From a bacterium (GTDB taxonomy: Bacteria > CLD3 > SB21), in contig JAIBAF010000002.1 in the NCBI GenBank assembly GCA_019695335.1, forward strand, positions 1 through 64,000: a stretch of 64,000 nucleotides of DNA, read 5' to 3'. Made by a program: the position numbers and the translations under genes. Position 1 is the first letter of the stretch; every line of letters starts with the position of its first letter. The notes below the pieces were generated by a model, which worked only from the letters and a program-made list of their open reading frames with translations, made no database searches and was not told where the DNA came from. This document shows positions 37,502 to 46,925 of the stretch, piece by piece.

Positions 37502-37699
37502 ATGACTCTTGAAAACACCATTCGTGCCATTGCAGGAACATTTATTTTAATCAGTCTTCTGCTGGGTTATTTAGTCAATCCGAACTGGCATTGGTTTACT
37601 GCTTTTGTCGGAGCAAATTTATTGCAATCGGCTTTTACGAAATGGTGCCTTATGGAAAGTATTCTTAAAAAATTCATTTTCAAAAAATTGCCTTCCTGA
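37502..37699 (+). CDS. DUF2892 (YgaP-type) small membrane protein
   Basis: A 65-residue protein with two hydrophobic segments (about 8-27 and 32-48). The pattern ENTIRAIAGTFILISLLLGY and then GANLLQSAFTKWCLMESIL matches the DUF2892/YgaP transmembrane domain, in which the central Cys of W-C-x-x is typical. I use the ATG at 37502, after AAAAAGGAAA; a longer form from a TTG at 37463 has no good ribosome site. In Escherichia coli YgaP this domain follows a rhodanese domain in one protein; here a separate rhodanese lies 2.5 kb downstream, after cydAB. Confidence 0.78.
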   Translation: MTLENTIRAIAGTFILISLLLGYLVNPNWHWFTAFVGANLLQSAFTKWCLMESILKKFIFKKLPS

Positions 37700-37772
37700 T
37701 ATTGCGTTTTTTTCCCGTTTTTTTATTACATTGCTTCCGATCAATTGATCAATCATTTCGAAGAGGATGATT

Positions 37773-39143
37773 ATGGATGTCGAAATACTCGCACGGGTGC
37801 AGTTTGCTTTCACCATTGCTTTTCATTACATCTATCCGCCATTGAGCATTGGCTTAGGAGTGGTTTTAGTGATGATGGAAGGTATGTATCTTCGTACTAA
37901 AAACCCGTTGTACGAACGTATGACAAAATTTTGGGTGAAAGTGTTTGCTCTCACTTTTGCAATGGGCGTTGCAACCGGAATCGTGATGGAGTTTGAATTC
38001 GGGACTAATTGGGCGACCTATTCTCGCTATGTCGGCGACGTCTTCGGAAGTGCATTGGCTGCAGAAGGCATTTTCGCTTTTTTTCTTGAATCGGGGTTTC
38101 TCGCAATTTTGGTGTTCGGCTGGAATAAAGTTGGTCCTAAAATGCATTTTTTGGCAACAATTATGGTATCGCTGGGATCGATGCTCAGCGCAGTTTGGAT
38201 CGTTGTAGCCAATTCATGGCAACAGACTCCCGCCGGTTTTCAGATAGTCGGTGAAGGAATGTATGCTCGGGCGGAAATTACTGACTTCTGGGCCATGGTT
38301 TTTAATCCGTCATCCATGAACCGATTGTCGCATGTTTTATCAGGAGCGTGGCAGGCGGGTGCATTTTTAGTATTGAGTGTTGGCGCGTACTATTTATTGA
38401 AAAAGCAACACGAAGAATTTGCTCGATCGTCGATTAAGATTGCTCTGGTTTTAGCCATGTTTGCATCACTGTTTCAATTATTTACCGGTCACGACAGTGC
38501 GATGACCATCAGCAAAACTCAACCGGCAAAACTGGCTGCATTTGAAGGGCATTATGAAGAAAGCGCTCCGGCGCCTCTGTACTTGTTCGGTTGGGTCAAT
38601 GAAGAAAAGGAAGAAGTCCGGTTTGGTATTGCGATTCCCGGGATGCTGAGTTATCTCATTTACGGTGATACTGAAAAACCGGTAACCGGTTTACGCGTCT
38701 TTGCACCGAAAGATCGTCCGCCGGTTAATTTTGTTTTTCAAACCTATCACGTAATGGTTGCTATTGGATTTACATTGATCGGGATAAGTTTGCTCAGCGG
38801 TTTTTTACTATGGAGAAAAAAACTGTTTGAATCGAAATGGATGTTGAAAATTTTGGTCGTTTCTGTTTTGTTGCCGCAAATAGCCAATCAAGCCGGCTGG
38901 TTTAGCGCTGAAGTCGGACGACAACCCTGGATCGTTTATAATCTTCTGCGGACATCGGAAGCCTTATCAAAAGCCGTCTCGGCAGGGCAAATTTTATTTT
39001 CGTTGATTCTGTTTGCGATAATCTATGCTTTATTATTCGTGCTGTTTCTCTTTTTGCTCGACCAAAAAATTAAACACGGTCCCGACGAGCCCGATAGTAT
39101 GGCTTCGGAATACTCTCATCAAAAGCAACTGTTCGGAACCTAA
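37773..39143 (+). CDS. cydA: Cytochrome bd ubiquinol oxidase subunit I
   Basis: CydA binds hemes b558, b595 and d and oxidises quinol while reducing oxygen to water, with high oxygen affinity. It has about nine membrane segments. Heme-ligand His H18 lies in [11 protein letters not shown]; the second ligand region is [12 protein letters not shown]; the conserved GRQPW motif is in [15 protein letters not shown]. At 457 residues it is the short-Q-loop type. I choose the ATG at 37773, six bases after AAGAGG (37761-37766), over the ATG at 37767, which touches the ribosome site. Its CydB partner follows 51 bases later. Confidence 0.96.
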   Translation: MDVEILARVQFAFTIAFHYIYPPLSIGLGVVLVMMEGMYLRTKNPLYERMTKFWVKVFALTFAMGVATGIVMEFEFGTNWATYSRYVGDVFGSALAAEGIFAFFLESGFLAILVFGWNKVGPKMHFLATIMVSLGSMLSAVWIVVANSWQQTPAGFQIVGEGMYARAEITDFWAMVFNPSSMNRLSHVLSGAWQAGAFLVLSVGAYYLLKKQHEEFARSSIKIALVLAMFASLFQLFTGHDSAMTISKTQPAKLAAFEGHYEESAPAPLYLFGWVNEEKEEVRFGIAIPGMLSYLIYGDTEKPVTGLRVFAPKDRPPVNFVFQTYHVMVAIGFTLIGISLLSGFLLWRKKLFESKWMLKILVVSVLLPQIANQAGWFSAEVGRQPWIVYNLLRTSEALSKAVSAGQILFSLILFAIIYALLFVLFLFLLDQKIKHGPDEPDSMASEYSHQKQLFGT

Positions 39144-39194
39144 TCACTGAGAACTTTTTGTAAGGGTACCAATAAAGTTTAAAGGATTACCGCT

Positions 39195-40223
39195 ATGGAA
39201 TTCAATATAGATTTAAACACAACATGGTTCATGCTTATCGGCATATTGCTTTCAGGATATGCTATACTGGATGGGTTCGATCTTGGCGTGGGTTCATTGC
39301 ATTTATTTACAAAAACCGATGAAGATCGTCGCATCATGATTAATTCCATCGGACCGGTCTGGGATGGCAATGAGGTTTGGTTGGTCACAGGTGGAGGAGC
39401 GCTGTTTGCCGCGTTTCCGGTTGTATACGCAACGGTATTTTCAGGATTCTATACCGCTTTTATGCTCCTGCTTTTTGTCTTGATCTTTCGTGCCGTGGCC
39501 ATCGAGTTTCGTAGTAAACAGCCAATGTCTTGGTGGCGCCAAACATGGGATGTTGCGTTTAGTGTGTCCAGCATTATTATCGCTCTTTTGATGGGAGTCG
39601 CTTTAGGTAATATTGTAGCCGGAATACCAATCGGTGCGGACAGAGAATTTTGCGGAACTTTTTTAGAGTTGCTCAATCCGTATGCGCTTCTGGTCGGAAT
39701 AACCACATTGTCGCTTTTTATGATGCACGGTTCCATTTATGCCTATATGAAAACGGAAGGCGCTATCCAAGACAAAATCAGAGGTTGGATTAATAATGCG
39801 ATCATATTTTTCGTCATTAGTTATGCTGCCACGACGATGGCGACGCTCATTTATTTTCCACACATGGTTCAGCATTTCAAAGATTATCCGATTTTTTTTG
39901 GCGTCGGTTTACTGAACATGCTGGCCATTGCCAATATTCCACGTGAAATTCACCGTGGGCAAGCCTTCCGGGCATTTTTATCGTCTTGCGGTGCAATCGT
40001 AGCGCTACTAGCATTATTTGCGATCGGCATATTTCCGAATCTGGTTTTGTCAAATCCCAACCCGGAAAACAGTCTGACAATCTATAATGCAGCCTCGTCA
40101 CAAAAAACTTTGTCAATCATGCTGATTATTGCAATGATCGGAGTGCCTTTCGTACTGGCGTATACAATCAGCATTTATTTTATTTTTCGGGGTAAAGTTA
40201 AATTAAACTCAATGAGTTATTAA
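39195..40223 (+). CDS. cydB: Cytochrome bd ubiquinol oxidase subunit II
   Basis: CydB is the second membrane subunit that pairs with CydA. The 342-residue protein has about eight or nine hydrophobic segments and the family features ILDGFDLGVGSLHLF near residue 24 and GPVWDGNEVWLVTGGGALFAAFP near residue 55 (shown in two pieces: GPVWDGNEVWLV and TGGGALFAAFP). AAAGGA precedes the ATG. A CydX-like small subunit or CydCD exporter is not visible here. The short gap to the rhodanese gene (20 bases) suggests the three are co-transcribed. Confidence 0.96.
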   Translation: MEFNIDLNTTWFMLIGILLSGYAILDGFDLGVGSLHLFTKTDEDRRIMINSIGPVWDGNEVWLVTGGGALFAAFPVVYATVFSGFYTAFMLLLFVLIFRAVAIEFRSKQPMSWWRQTWDVAFSVSSIIIALLMGVALGNIVAGIPIGADREFCGTFLELLNPYALLVGITTLSLFMMHGSIYAYMKTEGAIQDKIRGWINNAIIFFVISYAATTMATLIYFPHMVQHFKDYPIFFGVGLLNMLAIANIPREIHRGQAFRAFLSSCGAIVALLALFAIGIFPNLVLSNPNPENSLTIYNAASSQKTLSIMLIIAMIGVPFVLAYTISIYFIFRGKVKLNSMSY

Positions 40224-40243
40224 TTCGAAAAGGAGATTTATTA

Positions 40244-40567
40244 ATGAGTTTGTTCGGATTGATCAATCCTAATAAAGGAATTCAGCAGATTACCGCTGAT
40301 CAGTTGCGCAAGCGGATGGCACAAGATAAATTGGTGATTATTGATGTGAGAGAACCTTCCGAACATGCCGAGAGAAACATTCCAGGTTCGATCTTAATTC
40401 CGCTAGGCGCTCTGCCTTCACGATTGAATGAACTTCAAAAATTCAAAGACCAGGAGATCATTGTTTATTGCCGGAGCGGTAATCGCAGCGCCCATGCCTG
40501 CAGGCATTTGATCGGGAATGGATTCAAAGCTGTAAATTTATCGGGCGGAATTCTGGGGTGGAATTGA
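40244..40567 (+). CDS. Single-domain rhodanese
   Basis: A 107-residue sulfurtransferase-like protein. The rhodanese domain covers the whole protein: IIDVREPSEHAERNIPGSI, then the active-site loop with C76 in VYCRSGNRSAHAC, then NGFKAVNLSGGILGWN. With the catalytic Cys and a CRSGNR loop, it is probably able to carry a persulfide. There is no export signal, so it acts in the cytoplasm. AAAAGGAGA lies before the ATG. Its position right after cydAB and its partner-like DUF2892 gene before cydA suggest one sulfur-related unit (inference). Confidence 0.9.
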   Translation: MSLFGLINPNKGIQQITADQLRKRMAQDKLVIIDVREPSEHAERNIPGSILIPLGALPSRLNELQKFKDQEIIVYCRSGNRSAHACRHLIGNGFKAVNLSGGILGWN

Positions 40568-40593
40568 TGATTACGAAAGTATCATTCAATTAA

Positions 40594-40679
40594 AAGAGCT
40601 GTCCCAAATGTTAGAGTTCGAATAAGTTGATACTCTTCAGTTCGAAAAGCAACAACTTGTAAACTCTGAGACAGCTCTT
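40594..40679. repeat. 86-base palindromic element with 10-base terminal inverted repeats
   Basis: AAGAGCTGTC at the left end (40594-40603) is the exact inverse of GACAGCTCTT at the right end (40670-40679). Inner pieces also pair (TTAGAGTT with AACTCTGA-like bases), so the whole element can fold into a long hairpin. It lies between convergent genes. It could be a bidirectional terminator or a small non-autonomous mobile element (MITE). Confidence 0.55.
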
Positions 40680-40702
40680 ATGTTAAATTTTTACAATTGA
40701 AT

Positions 40703-41479
40703 TTATTCTTTGATACAACGGCAAGAATTACCTTCCTCCCATGAAGCTCTGGCTTCATTGACAACAGAAGAGCTTTTGACTAATTCAATAGCATTACCCC
40801 GATCTTTAGTCGTTTTTAAAACTGACCAGAAAAAAGCTCGTGAATCACCGTATTCAAAGCTACCGCCGGCTCTTCGATGCCCGCCAGGCAATGCTGAAAA
40901 ACCTACCGTATTACGTGCCATGTCGTCCCACACAGCTGAAACAGCTTTGAGTTTGCTACCCGGACCGTCAGGACCGCTTCCCGACATCCCAAGCAAACCA
41001 AACAAAACTTCCCAATCGTCGGATGTTGGAACTCGCCATCCTTCAGGACAAATGCCTCGTGGATCTATTATAGCATAACCATTATAAAGCTTTCCTGAAA
41101 TGGTTTCGTTCTCGGCTTTGTTATCAAAGCTTGCCCAAGCACCCGTTTTCAAATCTTTCCATTTTTCAGGATTAATGACGTTATCAATTTCATCTCCGTT
41201 TTGATAATGCTCGGTTTTTAAATTTTCAACCATCCACCATTGCCCATCAATATTGATCGTATTATATACATTACCATCAACATCCACTACCGTTCCCTTA
41301 TCACCATGTTTACCTTTGCTTTTCTTAGAGTTTTTATCTTTCGCATCGGCGGTACTGCTTTGCTCGTTTTTTTCTTTTTTCTTTTTTTTCAAAATTGATT
41401 GAGATGAGACAGTTTCTTGATGAAAGACTGTAAAAGTAAGAAAGAAGGTTAAAATTAAAAATAATTTCCTGTTTCGCAT
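40703..41479 (-). CDS. Exported FISUMP-domain protein
   Basis: Function unknown. A signal peptide of about 25 residues ends near VSSQ, followed by a Lys-rich tract (LKKKKKEKNEQ) and a Ser/Lys linker. The rest (about 70-257) is a Fibrobacter-succinogenes-major-paralogous (FISUMP) domain: GNVYNTINIDGQWWMVENLK, ICPEGWRVPTSDDWEVLFG, GFSALPGGHRRAGGSF and a final NSCRCIKE. Such domains are common in secreted or surface proteins of Fibrobacter and Bacteroidetes; some carry adhesion-like roles, but the biochemical function is unsettled. It ends the minus-strand run that begins with purH. Confidence 0.85.
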   Translation of the reverse strand: MRNRKLFLILTFFLTFTVFHQETVSSQSILKKKKKEKNEQSSTADAKDKNSKKSKGKHGDKGTVVDVDGNVYNTINIDGQWWMVENLKTEHYQNGDEIDNVINPEKWKDLKTGAWASFDNKAENETISGKLYNGYAIIDPRGICPEGWRVPTSDDWEVLFGLLGMSGSGPDGPGSKLKAVSAVWDDMARNTVGFSALPGGHRRAGGSFEYGDSRAFFWSVLKTTKDRGNAIELVKSSSVVNEARASWEEGNSCRCIKE

Positions 41480-41680
41480 AGACGCTCCTTGTATTTTTTA
41501 AGTAAAATTAAAATCGATTTGCTACTATAACTAATAAAACCAAAGCACACTTTGAATAGTGTGAAGAACTCTAAAATAAAAGATCAATATAAAATATAGA
41601 TAAAAAGCAACAGGCCTGTAACTACCTGAATAACGGTATTTTGAGCAAAAAAACTACTTTTATAAGGAGGATTAAAGGGG

Positions 41681-42331
41681 CTAAATGAGGTTTTGCTTCA
41701 ACGCTTTGGCGATAGCGCCATGCTTGGAGTGAACTTGAAGTTTAGCATAAATGTTTTTGAAATGAAAACGTACAGTTTCAGAACTAATATTAAGAGCCAA
41801 GGCAATTTCTTTGTCCAATTTATCTTCCGCTGTCATTTCGAGCACTCGTTTCTCTTGACGGGTTAGCACATCATTGCTTGGGGCATTTTTTTGAAAAAAT
41901 GCCACTACTTTTTTTGCAATAAATGGAGTCATGGGCGCTCCACCCCGGTAAGCTTCATAGGCCGATGAAAGAAGTTCTTCCGGTGAAATATCTTTGGTCA
42001 AGTATCCGTCGGCACCCGCGCAAAGTGCATCAAAAATGGTCTGGCTTTCATTGCTTACGGTAATCATAATAACGGAGGCTAGAGGGCATATTTTTTTCAA
42101 ATAGCTAACTGCTTGAATGCCATTCATTTTATTATCACCCAGATCGATATCCAGGAAAATTACATGTGGAGATAAAAGTGCGATTTCTGTCAGCGCTTTC
42201 TCAGCATCACGATATTCGGATATTAAAACGAATCGGTTATCGGCTAAAAAAATTAATTTTAAAATTTGCCTGAATTTCTCCGAGTCTTCGATCAAGACGA
42301 TTTTAATCTTATCTTCAATTATTTTTTTCAT
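41681..42331 (-). CDS. LuxR/NarL-type response regulator
   Basis: A receiver domain (residues about 10-125) with acidic pocket E15/D16 and phospho-acceptor D61 in VIFLDIDLGDNK, followed by a C-terminal LuxR-type helix-turn-helix (about 150-216; RQEKRVLEMTAEDKLDKEIA and SETVRFHFKNIYAKL). It is a DNA-binding transcription regulator. It sits 19 bases after the propeller histidine kinase gene, which is its probable partner. Targets are unknown; the neighbouring FISUMP gene is one candidate. Confidence 0.93.
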   Translation of the reverse strand: MKKIIEDKIKIVLIEDSEKFRQILKLIFLADNRFVLISEYRDAEKALTEIALLSPHVIFLDIDLGDNKMNGIQAVSYLKKICPLASVIMITVSNESQTIFDALCAGADGYLTKDISPEELLSSAYEAYRGGAPMTPFIAKKVVAFFQKNAPSNDVLTRQEKRVLEMTAEDKLDKEIALALNISSETVRFHFKNIYAKLQVHSKHGAIAKALKQNLI

Positions 42332-42350
42332 AATGACCCGTATTTCGCAA

Positions 42351-45300
42351 TCAATTGGAAAGAGTTGGTAATTTGACTGTAAAAAAGAGAGTAGTTCCTT
42401 TATGCAATTCTGATTGAACGGTTAATTGACCTCCTAACGCATTCGCTCTCAATTTCATATTGTTCAGACCATCTCCATCATGTTGCCTCGTGACGTCAAA
42501 GCCAATACCGTCATCTGAAAATTGGATACCCAATTGATGGGCTTGCATAGTAAAAATAAGAACGATGGTTTGGCAGTTGGAATATTTCAAACTGTTACTG
42601 ATTGCTTCTTTAAAAATAATCATAAGGTTTCGTTTCCATTCTACTGGAATCGCGGTTTTTAATTTATCATCAATGCCGGTAGTCTGAAAATCAATTTTGT
42701 GATCAGACCTGCTTAAAATAGCCTGATAGTGCGATTTTAACCGCAAAGCCAGATCATATACCGTATCCTGTTTCAAATCAAGCGCCCAGATAAGATCACG
42801 TGCATCCAACATCATTTCCTCAGAAGCTTCGATAATCCAATCGATGGATTGCCTTACGTTTTGAGATGAATTATTAACTTGAGTGCGTAGAAATTTACTG
42901 AGCATGGTAATTTGTGAGATTTTATCACCTAATCCATCATGAAAATCAGATGCCATTTCTTGGCGAAGGCGTTCACGTTCGCTATACTTGGCACGTTCGA
43001 TAATCTGAGTTTCGTTGATGATCTTTTGTTTTGCTCTTTTATTCTGGTATCGTGTAATTCCGACAATCAGTCCTCCTATAATTGTAAAAAAACAACTGTA
43101 AGCCCACCACGTCAAATACCACGGCGAAAGAATTATAATTTTAATTCCTGCCCGGCTTTCATGCCAAACACCATCGGCATTTGCCGCCTTGGTTTTGAAC
43201 CAATATTCTCCCGGATTGAGATTTGTATAAGAAGTAAAATGTCTTGATCCTGAATAGATCCAGTTTTTATCAAAGCCAGCCAATTGATACTGATAAATAT
43301 TTTTTTCAGTTTCTCTGTAGTTCAACAAAGTAAATTCAACTGAAAAGCCTGAAGAATAATCCAGCGTTATTTTTTGATCGTCCGATCCGTAGTGCTTTTG
43401 AATAAGAACGTTACTGTCATTGAGTGTAAAAACCGATATTGCAATCGGACAAGTGGTCGTGTCATCAACTATTTTTTGGGGATCAAACGATACAAAACCA
43501 TTAACTCCTCCAAAATGCATTTGACCATTGGCACTCTTAACATACGCATATTGGTTAAATTCGTTATTTTGCAGTCCATCCCGGATATCGTAATTTCGAA
43601 AAAAACCTAATATTGGATCAAAACGAGATAACCCATTATTTGTACTCATCCACAGATATCCGTTAGAGTCTTCCAAAATACCATAAACACAATTATTAAT
43701 AAGACCATCTTTTTCAGTATAAAACTTGAACGCGGATGTAGAAGGATTAAATTTGCATAATCCGGAACCGGTACCCAACCATAAAGTATGATTACGGTCC
43801 TCATAGACGCAATTTATTTGATTACTGCTTTGACTTAATTGTGCAAAAAAAAATTTTTTGAATTTTTTGTGATCTTTAATCAACAGGTTCAACCCGTTGT
43901 CCGTACCAATCCACAAATTATTTGAATGATCCACATAAAGGGCGTTGGCAATTTTGTTACTTAAACTGCTGGAATCCCTGGGATCAAACGGGTACGCCGT
44001 AAATTTTTCAGTTTCTCGATCAAGTGATTGAATTCCACGACCGTCAGTACCAATCCATAATGTTTTCGAAGAGTCTTCGCATATTGATAGCACTGTTCCT
44101 GCTGTTAAACGTGAAAAAGTTTTCAGTTTTTTCTTATTCTGATCATAAGAAATTAGTCCACCGTCCGCTGCGGCAAACCATAGGATTTTTTTTGAATCTT
44201 CGAAAATAGCCGTTATTGCAGAGGAATTAAAAGTAAACGTTGACTTCTGTTCTCGTTGAAATTTAATGTCAGTTTGGTCACTTGAAGAAACCAACAATTT
44301 ATTGACCCAACCGTCCGACATACCAACCCACAGCGCACACGCTCTGTCCTCATAGATGGACCAAATATTATTGCTCGTTATACTGTATAGATCTTCGGGC
44401 AAGTGCGCGTGATGATAAAATTTTTTTGAATTCATATCCAATTTATTAATTCCGCCACCGGATGTGCCCACCCATAAAAATCCGTACGTAGTTTCGTAAA
44501 TAACACCGACCCGATTACTATTAATTGAATTACTGTTTAAATCATTTTTCTGATAGTGTGTAAATCTTCCATATACATCCCATTTACTAAAACCTCCTTT
44601 GGCGTAACCTATCCAAATGTTATCGTCATAGCCTTTACGCAACGATAAGATATAATCATCATTCAGACCTGTTTTATCAAGAGGATTATAAAAATAGCGT
44701 ATAAAGCGACCGGTTTTCGCATCAAATTTGTTAAGGCCATGAGCTGTTCCAACAAGTAAATTTCCTGAAGCATCTTCACATATAGTAAAAACGGCATTAT
44801 CGCTTAAACTTGTGTGATCACCCAAATTGCTATAATATTGGGCTGTGATTTTTTCAGTCTTTCGATCAAATAGTTTTAATCCATTATGTGTTCCAAGCCA
44901 AAGGTTGCCATTCTTATCTTCGTACACCACGCGAATATTATTATCTTTAGAAACATGATAATGGGTGTCTGTTGAATCTGTATAATATTGTTTCATTTCA
45001 CTATTAGCAGGATTCAAGCGGTTGAGTCCAAATGCCGTTCCAATCCATAAAAAACCCTCGGAATCTAAATACATGCAACGGACTAGACGGTTGCTCAAGG
45101 GACTCGATCCAGAAGGACTTACAAAAGGCTCGAATTTTTCATTGTTGAATGAACGCCTGTTAAGTCCACCATTGTATGTGCCAATCCATAAGTTTCCGTT
45201 TCGGTCTTCAGCTATTGATGTTATATAGTTATCGCTTAACGAGGATTTACTAGCTGGATCATTTTTGTAAACACTAAATTCATAGCCATCGTATTTATTT

Positions 45301-45503
45301 AAGCCGTCTTGAGTTCCAAACCACATAAATCCTTGACAGTCTTGCAAAATACAAGTTATCGTATTTTGCGACAATCCGTCTTTTTGCATTAAATGTTCAA
45401 ATTTGAAAGATTGGGCATAAAGAGAGTACGTGCACAAAACAGCAACGCAATACACGGAAGGCTTACAAAACTTGATCGAATTCGAAAGTTTAAACAGAAG
45501 CAT
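42351..45503 (-). CDS. Two-component propeller-type sensor histidine kinase
   Basis: A large membrane sensor. A signal peptide ends LYA before Gln. About 14 beta-propeller repeats of the reg_prop kind follow (repeats such as NLWIGTDNGLN and FLWIGTAFGLNRL), then a Y_Y_Y domain, one membrane segment (SCFFTIIGGLIVGITRY) and a HisKA_3 domain with phospho-acceptor H855 in SDFHDGLGDK, then an HATPase_c end (FSDDGIGFDV). The propeller senses a periplasmic ligand, often a glycan fragment. I choose the ATG at 45503, one base after the mreD stop, so the two genes are tightly coupled; ATGs at 45521 and 45542 would overlap mreD. Confidence 0.88.
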   Translation of the reverse strand: MLLFKLSNSIKFCKPSVYCVAVLCTYSLYAQSFKFEHLMQKDGLSQNTITCILQDCQGFMWFGTQDGLNKYDGYEFSVYKNDPASKSSLSDNYITSIAEDRNGNLWIGTYNGGLNRRSFNNEKFEPFVSPSGSSPLSNRLVRCMYLDSEGFLWIGTAFGLNRLNPANSEMKQYYTDSTDTHYHVSKDNNIRVVYEDKNGNLWLGTHNGLKLFDRKTEKITAQYYSNLGDHTSLSDNAVFTICEDASGNLLVGTAHGLNKFDAKTGRFIRYFYNPLDKTGLNDDYILSLRKGYDDNIWIGYAKGGFSKWDVYGRFTHYQKNDLNSNSINSNRVGVIYETTYGFLWVGTSGGGINKLDMNSKKFYHHAHLPEDLYSITSNNIWSIYEDRACALWVGMSDGWVNKLLVSSSDQTDIKFQREQKSTFTFNSSAITAIFEDSKKILWFAAADGGLISYDQNKKKLKTFSRLTAGTVLSICEDSSKTLWIGTDGRGIQSLDRETEKFTAYPFDPRDSSSLSNKIANALYVDHSNNLWIGTDNGLNLLIKDHKKFKKFFFAQLSQSSNQINCVYEDRNHTLWLGTGSGLCKFNPSTSAFKFYTEKDGLINNCVYGILEDSNGYLWMSTNNGLSRFDPILGFFRNYDIRDGLQNNEFNQYAYVKSANGQMHFGGVNGFVSFDPQKIVDDTTTCPIAISVFTLNDSNVLIQKHYGSDDQKITLDYSSGFSVEFTLLNYRETEKNIYQYQLAGFDKNWIYSGSRHFTSYTNLNPGEYWFKTKAANADGVWHESRAGIKIIILSPWYLTWWAYSCFFTIIGGLIVGITRYQNKRAKQKIINETQIIERAKYSERERLRQEMASDFHDGLGDKISQITMLSKFLRTQVNNSSQNVRQSIDWIIEASEEMMLDARDLIWALDLKQDTVYDLALRLKSHYQAILSRSDHKIDFQTTGIDDKLKTAIPVEWKRNLMIIFKEAISNSLKYSNCQTIVLIFTMQAHQLGIQFSDDGIGFDVTRQHDGDGLNNMKLRANALGGQLTVQSELHKGTTLFFTVKLPTLSN

Positions 45504-45504
45504 T

Positions 45505-46035
45505 TCAATAATCAAATTCATGCCGGGGATCGTAGTGTACAAAATCGAGAAACTTCCTCGGTGTCATTAAGTACAATAAAAACGCCAGAATACCATTGTA
45601 GAATGAATTAACTACCCCATACTGAAGAAAAAGACTTCCAAATTCGAGCTTAGAGCCCAGCGATTGAAACCAATAATAAAAAGCATCGTGCAGCAATGAG
45701 CCAATCAATACAATAAGGGGAAAATAATATTTTTCAATCAACAGAACTCGCTGATTGATAAACAAATTCGAGAAAAACCCAACCAATGTCTTAGTCAGCG
45801 ATTGTAATCCATAAAATCCGGTCAACACATCCTGAAAAAAACCCGCGACAAATCCAAAAATGCTTCCCGGCATCGGGCCTAATCTGAATCCTACAAAAAT
45901 TGCCAGGATCAAAAGTAAATCCGGTACGTTTTGACCCACGGCTAATACAGTATTGACGAATGTTATTTGTAAAAAATAAAAAGCCAGAGCCGTTAACGAA
46001 ATGGAAGCTATTAAAATGTTACGTTTTCTACGCAT
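45505..46035 (-). CDS. mreD: Rod shape-determining protein MreD
   Basis: MreD is a small inner-membrane part of the Rod complex. The 176-residue protein has about five hydrophobic segments. FVGFRLGPMPGSIFGFVAGF, FQDVLTGFYGLQSLTKTLVG (a DxxxG-like loop) and the following basic loop are typical. It lies two bases downstream of mreC, the standard mreB-mreC-mreD order. The histidine kinase gene starts right after its stop codon. Confidence 0.9.
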   Translation of the reverse strand: MRRKRNILIASISLTALAFYFLQITFVNTVLAVGQNVPDLLLILAIFVGFRLGPMPGSIFGFVAGFFQDVLTGFYGLQSLTKTLVGFFSNLFINQRVLLIEKYYFPLIVLIGSLLHDAFYYWFQSLGSKLEFGSLFLQYGVVNSFYNGILAFLLYLMTPRKFLDFVHYDPRHEFDY

Positions 46036-46037
46036 AG

Positions 46038-46904
46038 TTATTGCTCGCCTAAAAATACATTCTCAAAACCAGAACGCGAGGAAGCCGTTTTGGATGTATC
46101 CGTTACGACAAACACTTCTTCAAGGCGGTTGAAATCGACAGCCGTTTGAATGCGAATATCTTTGAAAATTCCGGCGATTTCATTATTGATTCCCGACACG
46201 ACTCCGATACAGAAATTCGGAAGAAAAAATTCGCTGTAGTCTGACGTAAGAATGACGTCGCCGACGCGAACATCGAGGTTTTTTAATACGCCGTAAAAGC
46301 CGACTTCATTCGGCTGGCCTTGCCAAAAAACAATGCCATTGAGACGGGTGCGTTGGATTTTAGCGGCTGCTCGAAAGGTTTGATCGAGCAAAATCTGACA
46401 TTCGGAATAATCATCCGATACGTCGACGATCAATCCAACCAACCCTTTGTCCGTAATTACGCTTTGGCGTTTTCTCACGCCGTCGCGAAAACCTTTATTC
46501 AATGTGAGCGTACTGAATCTCGGATTCGGTGATTTAAAAATGATTTGTGCCGGGATCGTCTGCAATGGAAAACGAGCCGAAAATTTCAGCATCTGTCTTA
46601 ATTTGACATTTTCAAGGTAAGCATCTTCCAGTACGATATTACGTTTGGCCAAATCGATATTTTCCTGCCGAAGTAAATTCCAATCGCGCACCGATTCAAT
46701 GGCTTCGGATTGATCGCCGGAGTGATTGGCTAATAAAGCTGAAATAAAAATGACTCTCTGCCTGATGTAGGTCAATTGCGGATTATTATTGGCTTGAAGC
46801 AGGAAAACGGACACGATGATCAGCCCGAGCAATACGAGGTAATTGCGGTAAATATCGATGATCTGGTAAAGACCATCCAGCAGATTTCGAAATTTCCAAT
46901 GCAT
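46038..46904 (-). CDS. mreC: Rod shape-determining protein MreC
   Basis: MreC is a bitopic periplasmic protein that links MreB to the elongation synthases. One N-terminal membrane segment lies at about residues 20-40 (YLVLLGLIIVSVFLLQ), followed by a coiled coil (about 65-105) and a C-terminal beta-barrel-like half with VIFKSPNPRFSTLTLNKG, VITDKGLVGLIVDVSDD and VGDVILTSDYSEFFLPNFCIG. At 288 residues it is standard. mreB lies 21 bases upstream. Confidence 0.94.
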   Translation of the reverse strand: MHWKFRNLLDGLYQIIDIYRNYLVLLGLIIVSVFLLQANNNPQLTYIRQRVIFISALLANHSGDQSEAIESVRDWNLLRQENIDLAKRNIVLEDAYLENVKLRQMLKFSARFPLQTIPAQIIFKSPNPRFSTLTLNKGFRDGVRKRQSVITDKGLVGLIVDVSDDYSECQILLDQTFRAAAKIQRTRLNGIVFWQGQPNEVGFYGVLKNLDVRVGDVILTSDYSEFFLPNFCIGVVSGINNEIAGIFKDIRIQTAVDFNRLEEVFVVTDTSKTASSRSGFENVFLGEQ

Positions 46905-46925
46905 CAGGGAACGGTTAAAGGCAGG

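Noticed and set aside
40594-40679. Complete insertion sequence
   Set aside because: Only 86 bases with no transposase reading frame; kept only as a palindromic repeat.
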